A stretch of 64,000 nucleotides of DNA, taken from NCBI GenBank assembly GCA_008360955.1, contig LUCM01009108.1:284960-348959 (forward strand). Direction: 5' to 3'. Every line of letters starts with the position of its first letter. The stretch's first letter is position 1. Position numbers and translations under genes: made by a program. This DNA is from Fasciolopsis buskii (taxonomy: Eukaryota > Platyhelminthes > Trematoda > Plagiorchiida > Fasciolidae). Under the pieces are notes generated by a model. It was not told where the DNA came from, ran no database searches, and saw only the letters and a list, made by a program, of their open reading frames with translations. Positions 1 through 12,989 of this stretch are shown here, piece after piece.

Positions 1-3000
1 AACTTCAACTGAACTGGCGGTGGAATAGTTGATGCGGCGAATTTCTATAGGTACATAATAGTTCACCCAACGTTGTTGGTTGTATCCAGAGTAAAATTTG
101 GAATTTTATTTTTTTCGTGAACTGTAAACATACATTTTAAATCAAGAAACTCGAGATAGCATCAACATTAAACAGTCCGATGATCTTAATGAAGACTGCA
201 AAACAATGCTGGCAACGGACATCTGAGAAGTCTTTTCAAAAATACTTATTCGTTGAATTCTAAAACCACCTATCTAGAAAATTTCTTGCAGTTTTTGTTC
301 CAACCTTGCACATGGTACAAGGTGGACAAACGTTTCACAATCGATTTGTGAAATAATAATGAGAAACGTATGAATGATTTTTTCGAGCAAACAGATGATA
401 CTTCGGAATCCTGGTGAAAAAGTTGCTCGCTTAGTTTGCGTTCATTTTTATTGCAATCCATTGAAAAAACAGCACGCTTTAAGTACAAGTCCTATTTGAG
501 TGATTAAACTCAATACGGCGAAGACAAAAGAAAACAGTTGGCTTACTATAGTTTATTATTTTCTGACCGCCTATTTGTCCACCGCCGGTGTATAATATAC
601 CTGTATATATCTATATATTCTGGAAGAAAGGCAAGAGTAAACAAACCGCATGAGCCACGCTGATACAGATTCTGTGACAAAACTTCAATATGGGGCAGTA
701 CTGCACTCCTCGTAAAGTAAAATTTCGCATTATTATTCCGAAATATGTAACATAGTACCTTCAGCGTGCTCGGAAGATCGGTACCTAATGCGCCCAATCC
801 CAGAAGGTTATGAACAACAAAAATTTCTACTCTGCAACTAACCTTTACTGTAGCTCCCTAAGTAGTTAGCATCGCGGCAGCGCATTCTTTTTGTAGCTAC
901 GTGGAAACACCGCTGCACGGAGGAGGTAAATAGTTCAGCAACTTAGTTGACTCATTTCAATATTCCCGCTTAGAAGATCTACTAAGCACGACAAACATCC
1001 ACATGTCCCCAAAGCAGGTAATTGTTATCGAATTCAGTGCACCTAACCTTATGCGAGATGTTGTGTGACACAGTCAACTGACAGGACATCTACGCAGTCT
1101 GAACAATTTTAAAGCCTCAAATAGGGTTTGTGGAGTTATTTGCTTATCGAAGATCAGCTATACATTGTCAACATTTTGTGAGAAATTGATGCGAATCCAT
1201 GTATATATATGTATATATAGTAGGGAACCTTTTCGCCAGATCACCATCGAAATATCTGAACTGGTGCTGCTTGACCATGTCAAAAATTGTCAAAATGAAA
1301 AAAAAAATGCTGGCCACTAAAATGTGATTTTTGTTCTGCCGATGGTTAAACCCTATCTACAAAATTTACATCCGGCTTTTGACAGTTTTGCGGAACTCCT
1401 CATAGACAGATGGGCGAATAGAGTAATCTAAGTGCCGACCATTTTCAAATCTATGTTTTACTGATGTATTTGACCTGTTTTCCTAAAAGTGGATCACGAA
1501 TGCCAGTTAAACAGATTTTACTTTTGACTGTTGGAACGTTTTTACAACCTCCAGAAGCGGACCATTCCAGATTATTGAGGGCTGTTATTATAAAACAATC
1601 AGAGTCTGAAGATAAATTAAGGAATTCCCCTATCAAGAAATAAGCAACAAGAGATCATCCAATTTTTTTCGAAGCTCCCTCCATTGAATATGTTTCATCT
1701 TGCGTCATGCGGCCAGATGTTTGTTTAGGGCTTGTATTCCATCTGTGGCCGTACTTGCGTCTTTGCTGGATGCATGAAGTATGTAGTTTTTGACGTCTCA
1801 TTGGGGAATAGCAGCTCATTTCTAAACGAAAAACGAATGAATACTAAAATAACTTTTCCTTTTTCCTGGGTTGATAATTTAAATGAACATGAAAACGTAC
1901 GATTAATTGGAAGACTGTTGGTTCCTACTCTTTATCGACTTATCCCTTAAAGACATCGGTTTTTGCACTCTAGGAATATCATATCATAGTGAATTCCATC
2001 TCTCATTAGTTCTCATTTGAGTGCGTCAGAACGCATGCTCACGATTGTTGTGCTTGCACGTTCCAGTTGCCATTTGGAGATGTTTCAGTTCATTTCAGTT
2101 TGTACAGCCACTAACCTTGCACCAACATGCTCTCGTTTTGGTTGCTGTGTACGTTCGAATGTTTGTAAAACAATCTTTTCCAGTTAGTCCATTTCTGCTA
2201 TCTGTATATGTTTTAGTTCCGTAATTCCCGTAGCATCAAAATCAAATGCCGTTATTTGAGAGCGTTGAGGCACCAGGCCAAATTCGTTCTTTACCATTTG
2301 CTGAAATGAAAGTTAGAATTCAATGCTATGAATAAGTCGGTAGAAAGAGTACATTTATGAGCTCAGCAGATTCCTCGTAATTACATCAATACCATAAGAT
2401 AAAAAAGTTCAGTGGACAGCCAGACAATTCCGTCCAAATCAGCTGTTAGTTTCCACATTTTTGTATATCTTGTTCGACGTCACCTGTGTGTCATACTAAA
2501 CAGCCTAATATCGTTGTGCCTCGGATTCCGAGTTAACTAATTTAGCCCCCACTGAATAAGGATCACATTTCTTGGTTTTCTAATCCCGTGATAATTGATA
2601 GTTCTGAGAGATCAAACAAAACTGTTTCGGTACTAATATCGACTGTTAAAGTTCTCTCACGTTATCGAGAATGAAATGTTTACGCTGTTCTCTAAATTTC
2701 GGACGTATTTCTTTAAATCTGAGCTAGATCGGCAAGACAACTTACTCAAAGCCTATTGTATTATACTGTTGTGACACGGATATCTCAAGTGAATGCTCGA
2801 GAATAAAGTTGCAGGGATATATGTATCGAATGGTCGATTGGGTTTCACGAAACTTGTCATGTCACCGTGATTCTTTCCCGGTTTTTATACCGCAAAACCA
2901 ACTTGTCGGTTGTACAAAGTTTATTTTTCAAATATGAGCAAATACGTTGCATCATTTGTCACAAGGTCTATTCCAGCTCTTGTTTGCCTCCAGCGGTTTC

Positions 3001-4613
3001 TGGTTTTCATTGATTTCTAACAAATCACAAGGACACCAATCATATGAGAATATGATGAGAAACTTAGTGAAATCATGCGTAAAAGAATGAGATATTCATT
3101 CCGGAGTGCGATATTTATTCGATTGGACTGAAGTGAACACAGTTATAAGTTATCGGCATCTTGATGCTCTGAGCTTCATTAATGACCTGTGTAAGATACT
3201 TTTGGATTCCGATTGGGATTGTACATGTGCTCAGATAGAATCTCCGTCAGTGACGGAAACAGCTTGCCCCCGGGTTCAGTAGCATTAGTGAAGGGGTTAA
3301 CTGGGTCAAATTAGTGCTCAATGATTTCCGGTTCGGACCTTGTTAGTGCCAGTGACAAACTTTCAAGGAACCAATAAATGTCTGTAGCACCATCTCTGAA
3401 ACAGCACAATTTTTTAGGATATATAGAACAACCTAAGAAGTTTACAGAGAAATATTCACTCCTAAATGGATAGTTATCATCAGGTGTTTGGTTGATGACC
3501 ACGGAGAAGCCATATTTATTTTTCACTTTGATCAGTATCTGCTTGACAGTTTTAGGAAATACGTAAATTTCCAGTTGTGTAGTGTGCTTATTCACTGCAG
3601 TTACTGTTACTGAACGCAAAAGACAAAAATTGCAGTTGGTTTACAGTAGTTCGTTCTCCGTTTTTACAATCGTTTGACGTTCACAAAGACAGTCTAGTGG
3701 GGTTTGAATGCTAACGTTACGAGTTTGAATCCCTTCACTACTGATCATCCACATTCCTTGTCCGGGGGTCTTCCCACATCCGTGGCACCCTTTCAGAAAT
3801 ATACTTCCGTCGAATACAATAAACAGTTGCTACATAATGGACCAAACGAGCGATAAGATCATTATTAGTTGTGAATATTCTTCCTGGCTGTCCAGTTAAA
3901 ATGCTGGTTACTGTACAAAAACCCCACCCAAAGCAACAACAGCTGGGAAAGGCGATTACAATTAACCTGGGTGAAAATATCAATTCTGAATTTCCCGCAT
4001 TCTTATTACTGATTTTCTATATATTCATCAAGTACAATCAATAGAAACATTTCGGCCATTATATAGGAGTCGACCGCAGTGGCACGAAGATGTATGACTG
4101 TGCAGTAACTACTGACGAATGTCTTGTATTTTTTAGTCTATGTTAAAACAAACCGTCATTCCCCATAACCAAAAGTCAAAGATGCTCAATTCTGAGTCGG
4201 CCATGGCGAATTCTGTCTGCTGTGTATCACAATCGAGCGACGCCCCGGATGTGTCGGTTAACCGTTACGACGTGATGGTTTCATGTGTGTAACTTATCAG
4301 AATTGTCCAATTATACTCTACCGACAAGATTATACAGTTAAAATTTGAAAAATGCATAGATACTGATGACAAATAAAAAGGTTAAAATAGTTGTAACTTA
4401 CAGCCCCATTGTTCCCAAAGGGAAATCGGAAATCAGCACTGCTTGATGAAGGTCTACGTGCACACACTAAAACCAGTATCAGTACCAAATCGAATTAGCT
4501 TGGCTGTTAATAGACCTAGCATTATCAAATTTGGCATTTCTATTGATTTCTACGAAACTTATCTAATTGAAAGTGACTTGTTTGTTCTTCTTTTTTTTAC
4601 CTTATCTGTTCAG
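1..4613. other. no recognised gene (4.6 kb)
   Basis: AT-rich sequence without a recognisable protein family. It should contain, or lie upstream of, the missing 5' exon(s) of the CIMIP2-like gene. I looked here for an exon ending in GG before a GT donor that would encode the start of the first GY-G repeat and found no convincing one. A tRNA-like B-box motif lies at 3691-3735 and one unexplained frame at 3311-3619. Confidence 0.5.
3311..3619 (-). other. open frame of 102 codons, unknown
   Basis: A minus-strand frame has a start codon near 3619 and a stop at 3311. Its composition is reasonably protein-like (for example VFPKTVKQILIKVKNKYGF), but no family is recognised and no adjoining exon was found. 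It could be a single exon, a pseudogene piece or chance. Confidence 0.15.
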
Positions 4614-7600
4614 TTATATGGGATTTTGTCCTCAACTGAACTTTCAATGCGGGCATTCATATGGGAAAACAACTGCAGAAATAGCTGCGGTAAGCCACGA
4701 TTGGTAAATTTATGACTGTGATCTCTTCTTTACAGAATCTTCCATACTATAATGGACCACAAACGCAGGTAGATCATATTTGTTCGCATACTCTTACCCT
4801 AAACCTCATTTCTCCTCGTCCTTGTAGAAATCGCATCATTTTCATCCAACTGTTGCTGATGAGAAAAATGCTTCTGTTCGTTCAGTATTTCGAGACGAGG
4901 TACCTGGGCCCAGGTTGCCCCAGTCTACCGGAGATAATAAATATATTGCCGGAATGATTCCCGGATATTCCGGTAAATTTTCTCCAATGTTTGTTCGATT
5001 AAAATAAATCCCAATTTGTAGGAGATGTTCCGCATTTGACATTCAAATTTGGTGCCACCTATCGTGAAACGACTGACGCGTGCGTTGACGAATTTGTACG
5101 GGAATACAAGTGTCATGAAGCGAAAAGAGAAGAGTTGAAAGAAATCGCTGGTTTGTTCCCCACATTGCGCGCCGTGTCCAATGATCCTCGAGTGCGTGAT
5201 CACATGAATATTTGGTCGGACGAGTTGCAAAAAAGCAATGCTACAGTAACTCCGATCCGCGGTCCAACAGATCCGCCGATACCGGGCTATCAAGGATTCA
5301 TTCCACGCATGAACACTACTGAGGCCGGATTGGCTAGACGGTATCACGAGGGAGCGCATCAGAGTTTGGAAGCATTTCGGGCTCAAACTCGGGGTCATTT
5401 TGAACGACTGGCCCAACCGATTAAAAGTATTGATACGTGAGTAGTGGTCTCAGGATTGCAACAAAACTCCGGATAATCTTCAGCTTTTCAAGGCAGTTTC
5501 TCATCTGATAGTTGTGTCTACCCGTTTAATTAAGACTAATGAATGAGCGAATTAAACAAATTGTAGAGGCGGTTATAAAAGACAAAAATCTTATTAAAAT
5601 GGTGCTTCCAGAATGGAATTTCACTGTCGCACTGGAAGATGCAATTTACAACCTCCTAATTTTACAGGAATCAACTCTGTACGTGTAGTCAGCTTCTGTC
5701 CAGCTGTTTGATATTCACATCCCCTAGGAACTCGGGTGTGATTTTGTCCGAAATCACTAAATAATGAGGGCAATATAATGTTGTTGTCGTTAATGTACAT
5801 TCAGCGACAATAAGTGAGTTACTGACTTCAGTAGGGTTTCTGCAGGTATAAAGATTGTTCTTTTGTATCCTGGTCACTACTGTCATCCACGGAAATAAAT
5901 GGCCTAAATTGCCGATCTGACAGATCAAACATTCGGTGACTATCAACCACGCGAGATCAACCACCAACCTAGCATCGTGATTTATCTTCGTAATACCTCT
6001 ACTGCTATTCGTTGATCTCCCAACCCATTCAGCAAATATTGGTTTTTGTTCTCAGTGGTGTGTCTCGCATAAAGGTGGGTAAACAAAATTAACCCGGAAG
6101 AACACGACCGGTTTTGCGGTTATTTCCGCCGAATCATCATGTGATTCTTAAATGGACTTATCATCCATACTCGTTCCTAAAGATCCAAATGAGATTTTAG
6201 TAGGTATACATAAACTACTTTGAGCTATTTTGCCCAGCACATCGAGATGAAACGAATGCTATCTTAGTGAGAATTTTGTATGGCATCTTTTTTCGAATTT
6301 TTACACCTACAGATAATAAATACATAACTCCGTAGGAATGTTCACTAACGGTATGTTTGTATACGATTAGATCCCGTAAACTCGAACTAGGGATGAACAA
6401 TTGGGAGTCTGGTCAAGAATCGAACGTACATGTTTACGCCACCTACGACAATCCTTGAGCTGACTGGATTGTCCAGGCAACCAAGTTGGCGGGCACAAAG
6501 TTTGGCACCAAGAAGGAACCACGGAAAAAAAAGAAATTATGGCAGGTTGCATGCATAAAATAACCAATGACTGACCAGGATACCAGATGACTAAGTTCAT
6601 TTCCCCCACAACACATTAGCAAATCCTTTTATAAACCACTGATCATAGTGTTGATAGCTTCAGTTTGTTTTACAAATAACTTTCTACTGATTTGTTTTGT
6701 TTTTGGTTGCCATCTCAGCCAAACACTCATCCTAATTCGGAATGGGCCGATAGCAATTACTGGGTAAAACAGAAGGTAATAATTTACACATGAATGTAGA
6801 AATCAAAAGCCCAGACAAAAGTACAACTGATCTAAAATGGGTATACAGTTCCCGGCTGTTTTACGCATTTCTGCAGAACGACTGCTTTCTTATGCACTTT
6901 TCTCCAATGAAGATGTTAACTGCGGGATGGGCCGACGTGACCAGTCGATGATATAACAAAAAATGTGAAAACTTTAACCACTGAACTGGTTTGGGTACCT
7001 GCAAACAGACTACCTGGAGGTGGAATTGGAATTCTTGAGATCCCCCAAATCGATAGTTGGGGACAACAGCTGATATGCCTGAGTATCACAGTCAGCGGCA
7101 TTTTTGTATTCGGAGTCTTTCCCTTACGGCACGGTGACTCAATATACTTTTCAGTCTATCTTTCATTATACGTCGTCCTATTTACCTCTTTTGAGTAGTG
7201 GGTGCCTTGAGGTGGCGATAAAAAACGGAGTACTCTGGTGCAAGGCTGACTGTTGCACAAACTGAACTGAGTCGAATCGAACTGCTAATCACTACGCCGA
7301 CTAGACTCTTTCAAATGAGAGGGTGATGCACACGAATCGGAAGAATTTCCCAGCAGAAAAGACTGTGAAACCGGAGTGCATAAATTTCAAAAGTTCGGAT
7401 ATGGTGTTTGAATGATCATAGTTTTTTCTCTGCCTGTATTTCAAGATTGGCAGATAATCGGTCATGCCTCATTGCAAACTGAAGGAGGGACATGAACAGC
7501 AACTAAGAAGGATGGAAACGAGCTTAGCGTTTGATAAAAGTTCTGCTGTTGCCACCACAGCATTTATATCCTAGAGGAGTGTTCCCGCAACACTGGTATC

Positions 7601-8543
7601 ACCCAACGTAGCAGCTTTGGACTCAAAACTAATTTTTGGTTTTGGAAACATTTCATTCGCCCTCTCGTAGCCGGCTTGAAGCGGCCGAGATGTCCCGTCG
7701 TGAAGAGATCGCTTGACTGATTTGCTGACACAATGCGGTACTTAGCGTCAGTGAATCCTTCAAGAAGAAGTATGAGGTAGTCTACCATTTATGTCAGCCT
7801 GCTGCTACTCAGGGCGGTAACCTTACTTTGTGTAACGATTTTTGTGTCATTCACCGACTACTTATTCACAGCACCACTAAAGAGAAATTTGCATAAACTG
7901 AAGCATGGGAATCTAACAGATATCCGTGAAATCTGCAAGCCGCAGGTGGTCTGGGCATGCTTCTTCATGTTCGAATTCGTTAAAAATTTGAGTGAGATGG
8001 ATTTAAAACTAGTAATTTGCATAAGCAATTCGAATGCCGCTTTTCATTTTGCTCTTTCTAAAGCATATCGGAGCTGTTTGACAGGACCATCGATTCCGAT
8101 AACGTCTGGGGTCCAATGTGTCAACAAAGCTGTTTAATCAGTCCTGATCCTCCGTGAACTTTCCAGTTACGTCTGCGAGTGGAACAATACAGTTAAAGAT
8201 CAGCCCTGGATAAGGAAGATAGGCCTTCTTAAAAAGCACGTGGTTGTTTGACCAGACAAGACAAAGCCATTTTTCAATGATTATGGAACTTTAGCACTGG
8301 GGTTAATGAAACCCCTGGAATCGAACCGAGGAACCAGGCACACTTCTAATCACTAGTTTGGACCGACTACCGCACCGGTTCACATCTGCCAAAACGGCAG
8401 ATGAATTGGACTACTCAGAATTACATCCAAACTGCCAATTGACACAATCTCCAGAATGGAACCAATTTCCGACTCGGCCCGGGGCTGTATCGTCCAAATC
8501 TCCTCTATAGAGTGAATATCAGAACACAGGCACATTGTTTTAG

Positions 8544-8582
<39 letters not shown>

Positions 8583-10328
8583 AATTTAGATGAGTTCGGA
8601 TGCACTCGTTTTATACATCGGAAGACCAATTTTATATCAACTCAGTGACCTGCAGCAGCTGAATGTTTGGTGTGCACACTTGCGCTAACTCCTATTCCTT
8701 CATGTGTAATGAAAAAATGTGCAGTACTATCTGTTCTGCTAAGAAAATTCCCTTTCAGCTCGGCGAACGCTGGAGGGTGAAGGTCCCTAGTTCTTGCGAT
8801 GGCGAAATCCAAACGTCTTAGTAGCATACGACCTACTGTATGAACAGCACTGGCTCACGCCTGCATAAGTAAATGAATGAAAACAGCAATAGCATGAACG
8901 GGCTCAGCGCGTTGAAATCCCGGTATAGGATATTGCTGTCGAGCACCTTCACAAACATATATATATATATGCCAAAAAGCCATCTTGACTGCAAGAGCAT
9001 GAATAGTTGAAGCACCCGCTTTGGGATCATAGCTGTGATCACTGATTGTTCTTTAGAACGATGGAGTTAGGCATTTAGGTCGGTATATTTTGGATAGACA
9101 GTACATGGAAGCGTAAGCAAAGATTTCCGGAGACACATAACTAGGTCCACGGTTGTCGTAGCTTATCAAATATCCTTACGCGATACTCCTCCCTATATTG
9201 ATTTTCATGTTTGGACACCCCACATGGATTTTAGCACCGAGAAATTGATCTTGTCCTTCCTTGAATTTTTGTCTATCCCCTTACATACTACTATGTGTAT
9301 ATATCGATAGAAATCTCACCCCAAAAGCCAAAACAAACACCAGCATAAATAAGGACGATGCTGGCATTGCCAACTAATGTCATTAGCACGTCATTAGACT
9401 CTAAAATTTTGTGCATGGTTGCACAATATGATAATATAATCTTCCGATTTTGTGTACTGTACCAACCAATATTCCCGCCTATCATGCATAACGCTAAAAA
9501 ATCGGAAGCCTAAAGTGAACGTGATAATACAACATACCATGACAAATTGTATCACAACTGGTAGTGAAGATTTGAACCAAAATCCCATACCTCAAGCTAA
9601 CTTGTTAATGAAAACACGTTCCGCAACGGAGGTCCACCAATAAGACATATTCATATCTAGACGAAGTTTGGACACAGCTTTTTTGCTACATCTAACTGAT
9701 GAAGTTCAATTGAATGCTGCTTATTCCGAAAACAAAGAATCATGTGACCTGTGAAATGCACTGTTGATATTATTCTTGCACTTTTTCTGCTTGTCTGTCC
9801 TCTGATCTCACCAGGAGTCCAATGGTGGGTAGTAAACCACCACAACTACCCAGTGATAAGTACGTGTCCTCACGCATCTACCGAAATGAAGGCATGATTC
9901 CGGATTATAACGGTCACGTGCATGGTAGGTTTTGCATTCGTTTGTTTGTTGGTATGAGCGCATGTGTTCGTGTGCGTGCGTCTGCGGGTTTATCTGTTGC
10001 CCTTTTACCCTGGCTGTATTGAAAATGTCCGTCCACCCTCGGTTGGTAAAACTGAAGATATTTCACTGAGCAGTTTTCCGATGGAACTAGCCTAGGACAA
10101 TAACTGATTAAAATTGCTCCAAGTATTGTTTTCATTGTTTAAGTACCAGAGTTAGGTTACAAAATTCCTGTTTCTAATAATTTCTTTTATCCGATAGGAC
10201 TGAAATTCCAAGTGGGTAAAAACTTCGGGAGCACCACACGTGATTTGGAAGTGTGCGCACATCCGTTCCCAAGTTACGGAGATTATGTACGGGAAAAGGA
10301 TTTGGCCAGCAAATACGCACGACAATGA
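4614..10328 (+). CDS. CIMIP2/FAM166 (UPF0605, DUF2475) ciliary microtubule inner protein, 5' incomplete
   Basis: Six exons join with consistent phases: 4614-4689, 4736-4768, 4828-4972, 5022-5436, 9815-9924 and 10198-10328 (TGA at 10326). The introns are 46, 59, 49, 4378 and 273 nt, all GT-AG. The product carries four copies of the family's short repeat (aromatic-G then a basic/aromatic strand then G-x-x-Y/F): GYMGFCPQLNFQCGHSYGKT, IPGYSGDVPHLTFKFGATY, IPGYQGFIPR and IPDYNGHVHGLKFQVGKNFG. This is the DUF2475 pattern of FAM166/CIMIP2 proteins, which line the lumen of ciliary doublet microtubules in animals (family knowledge). About 302 residues are visible. The first visible exon needs two bases (GG) from an upstream exon, so the start codon lies upstream and was not found in 1-4613. 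The 4.4-kb intron holds tRNA-like relics and TA repeats. The family call is firm; which paralogue (2A, 2B or 2C) is not decided. Confidence 0.88.
7268..7310 (-). repeat. tRNA-like relic related to 8304-8380
   Basis: Minus strand TAGTCGGCGTAGTGATTAGC followed by AGTTCGATTCGACT, the same order as in the 8.3-kb copy. Confidence 0.3.
8304..8380 (-). repeat. tRNA-like (SINE-type) relic
   Basis: Read on the minus strand: GCGGTAGTCGGTCC then GTGATTAGAAGTGTGCC then TCGGTTCGATTCCAGG. The last is a good B box. The segment CTAATCACTA...CCGACTA is shared with 7268-7310. Confidence 0.35.
8546..8577. repeat. TA microsatellite
   Basis: Uninterrupted AT dinucleotides in the large CIMIP2 intron. A shorter one lies at 8956-8970. 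Confidence 0.95.
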
Positions 10329-10604
10329 ACGTGGGGAACGCAATTCCCGTGCCGTAAACCAGAACAGCAAATCATGACATTGAGAAATCCCTCCATTTCT
10401 TCGCACTTTTCCTACTCATGTGCTCGTTAATATCACACATGCGCCAAACTGTTTAAATGTGACCAGAATCAACAGATTTGAAAAAACGCAAGCATCTATT
10501 GGACAAATTAGTCCATTTTTGGTTGAATTGGATCGGATACGTCCGAAGTTGGATCCAATTTTTTGTTCACTTCTGAATTATTTTATTTAACCGTATTTGT
10601 ACCG

Positions 10605-10636
10605 TTATTATCATTACTATTATTATTATTATTGTT
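10605..10636. repeat. ATT trinucleotide repeat
   Basis: ATT units with a few interruptions in the spacer downstream of the CIMIP2-like gene. Confidence 0.8.
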
Positions 10637-11317
10637 ATCATACGACTACCCCAGACTATTTTTTGAACTATTCCCCGTGCCAGTTGAACGGTAACTTTCC
10701 TCTCTTTTGAATTTGGCTTCAGTTAACATTGTAGAAAGCCATATTAGATTTCAAAAATGAGATATCTTACTTGACAGTCATTCTGGCACATTCAATTGTC
10801 CATTTGTCAAAGATATTATTTCATCACACAATAGGTTATCGGATACGAACGAGTTTTTTCGTTTGAGTTCGCTAATAAAATAATGTGTAGTGTACTACGA
10901 TATCAACTTCCTCGTGTCTGATGCCTACGAAAGCATTCGGTACATGGAATTAACAAGTACAGTGAGTACACTCATAGTTGAACCAAATGCATCCGAGAAA
11001 AAAACTTGGTGAATTTGTTTTGATTGCCCAAGTTCGTCCATCTACCGTTTCAGTGTGCAAATCTCACCTTTGCAGTTTGCTTACTATAAAGAACAAACAA
11101 CTCATTCCATGGGGTTTTCTGAAACTATGCAGCTACCGTTTAGCAGCCCCTGCCTGACGTAGATTTAAACTGGTGGTTCTAGTTAGCCTGTACCGCGAAC
11201 AGTAACTTCATATGGGCCTACTAAACAACAGACAAACTTGTATTAACAGGAATGCTATAAACCTGAAATTACTCGGAATCGAATGGTGTACTGATTTGTC
11301 GTCTAGCGAGAAATATT

Positions 11318-11661
11318 CCTGATGCTACAGATTCGATTCTGGTGGGACAGACATATCAATTCGGAGTGTACACGTATGTGGATGTTTGGACAAGAGAGCA
11401 TCGGGTACGCATACCTGACGAGCGACAATAACCGCCAAACCGGTCGTGTGCTCCCGGGCAAATTTTGTTCACGCATCCAGATACTACGTCCTGCTTCTAT
11501 ATATACATATGTATATTTCGGGGTATTCTGCCCTAGTTCATAAGGTTGGCTCAGCCCAACTGACAAAGAATTATCAACGAATCACAGTTGTGGTTCTTCC
11601 GTGGACTCTTCGATGAAGAGCTTCCATGCACACTCCTGATGCTACAGATTCGATTCTGGTG
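11318..11661. repeat. 27-nt direct repeat pair with B-box-like core
   Basis: Identical 27-nt copies at 11318-11344 and 11635-11661, each containing AGATTCGATTCTGG (B-box-like). The sequence between is unrelated to either flank as far as can be judged by eye. Confidence 0.7.
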
Positions 11662-11665
11662 AGAA

Positions 11666-11696
<31 letters not shown>
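11666..11696. repeat. TA microsatellite
   Basis: Alternating AT with one C, directly after the second 27-nt repeat. Confidence 0.9.
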
Positions 11697-12343
11697 ATGG
11701 CTTGGGGATTATGAAGGTTGCCTAGTATTGCGTGCAGAGAATTCTTAACCCCCCCGCCAATGTTCGCTTGAATTCTAGGAATTTGGCTGCAACGATAACC
11801 GCACCGAAACTGACTATAGCTAAACTCGTCCACTAGCGTCTAGAAATAACGAAATTAGTGGAAGTGATGTATTTGGCGCTTTTTCAGAGATGGCGGTGAT
11901 TACTAACCTCTAGGAATTTTTCAGTCTACCTACCAGTGCACTTCTGGTGGGAAGTTTTGCTTCAGCTAACCATGGTTCTTCCAAAGTTAGGGCACAATAT
12001 TTCTTTTTCGTACCAGAAGTTGCAATCTGGTGAAGAAAGTCGTTTTACTTGAATCATTGTCCTCTTTCCAGTCAAGAAATTTGGAAAACTGGACACGGTA
12101 GTTAACATCTTTTTTCTTTTACCTTTACAGTACGTCCTACTATTTAGTGATATTTAAATGGACTGAGGGTTTGCTGCCTCGAGAGCCCTAACCTCGGATG
12201 TTACCTTCATCGGTCGCTTTGAAGGCAAGCGACAAGTCCTCGCCTTCCAAATCAATATGACGTCTAATTTATGGATGCCCCTACGTGCTATTGTGCGACT
12301 CTGCACTTCACATTCGCTGTCAGACGTCCTTTCGCATTGTTTT

Positions 12344-12629
12344 ACCGATCTAAAAGTCTATGAGATATCCCTTTCGCCAGCAGCCAAGCATCTGCTAGAA
12401 AATCACGTGGTCCGGTGATACCATTTTTCATGATCTTTCGTAAAACCCCTTGATCGAATGTGAAAGCAACCAAACGCGAAACAAATTGTGGATGAAAATC
12501 TATACAAAAAGATGGTTCCCAATTCAAAAATTTACGCCAAACACCATAACAGCTAACCGGTTCGCCAGGTTCCCCCAATCTATTCGACAGAAGTGGACAA
12601 CTTATGGACCTTAAATAAGACCAACTCAC
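12344..12629 (-). other. possible coding exon, unknown protein
   Basis: A 95-codon minus-strand open frame has no ATG start. It is bounded by a plausible acceptor (AATTAG near 12630) and a donor-like GTAAAA (after GATCG near 12345). The translation has globular composition, for example CYGVWRKFLNWEPSFCIDFH and GPRDFLADAWLLAKGISHRL. I do not recognise the family. It lies about 360 nt downstream of the COQ4 stop on the same strand, so it could be an exon of another minus-strand gene or chance. No neighbouring exon in phase was found. Confidence 0.25.
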
Positions 12630-12989
12630 TAATTAGGACTAGTACATTAAGATGATTGACAATTTCGAGATCTGTAGGTGGCACAAAGGACGATGCACAC
12701 AAAATCAGTCCCCACATGGTCCTTGGGATCACCCCGTAGATGGAAAATCGTAAAAAAAATTAGCGTGACCTGATCCGGCTTTAGAACGAACAAACCGGAA
12801 AATGCTCAGTGAGAGAGTTGAATTGGTAACAAATCGAACTATATTAAAAGTCACAACTACAAAATGGAGCAGCAAAGCATTTTGAAAATTTCGTAGCAAA
12901 ATCTGGTTTAACAGTAGAAACAAGAAAAATTAAGAAATTGGAAAAGTACTAACGAAATACTTAAAAGGCTATTATCCCATTAGAAAAGA

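Larger units (their letters stand above)
10329..12343. other. convergent intergenic spacer with short repeats
   Basis: The spacer between the 3' ends of the CIMIP2-like and COQ4 genes. It holds an ATT repeat near 10605-10636, a TA repeat near 11666-11696, and two identical 27-nt segments (11318-11344 and 11635-11661). No coding evidence was seen. Confidence 0.6.

Noticed and set aside
1851..1872. TTTTTCCTGG/GTTGAT as the missing first CIMIP2 exon donor
   Set aside because: An in-frame stop lies six codons upstream with no ATG between, and the donor is weak.
4925..5416. 163-codon minus-strand frame
   Set aside because: Antisense to the large CIMIP2 exon, which has correct splice phases and family motifs on the plus strand.
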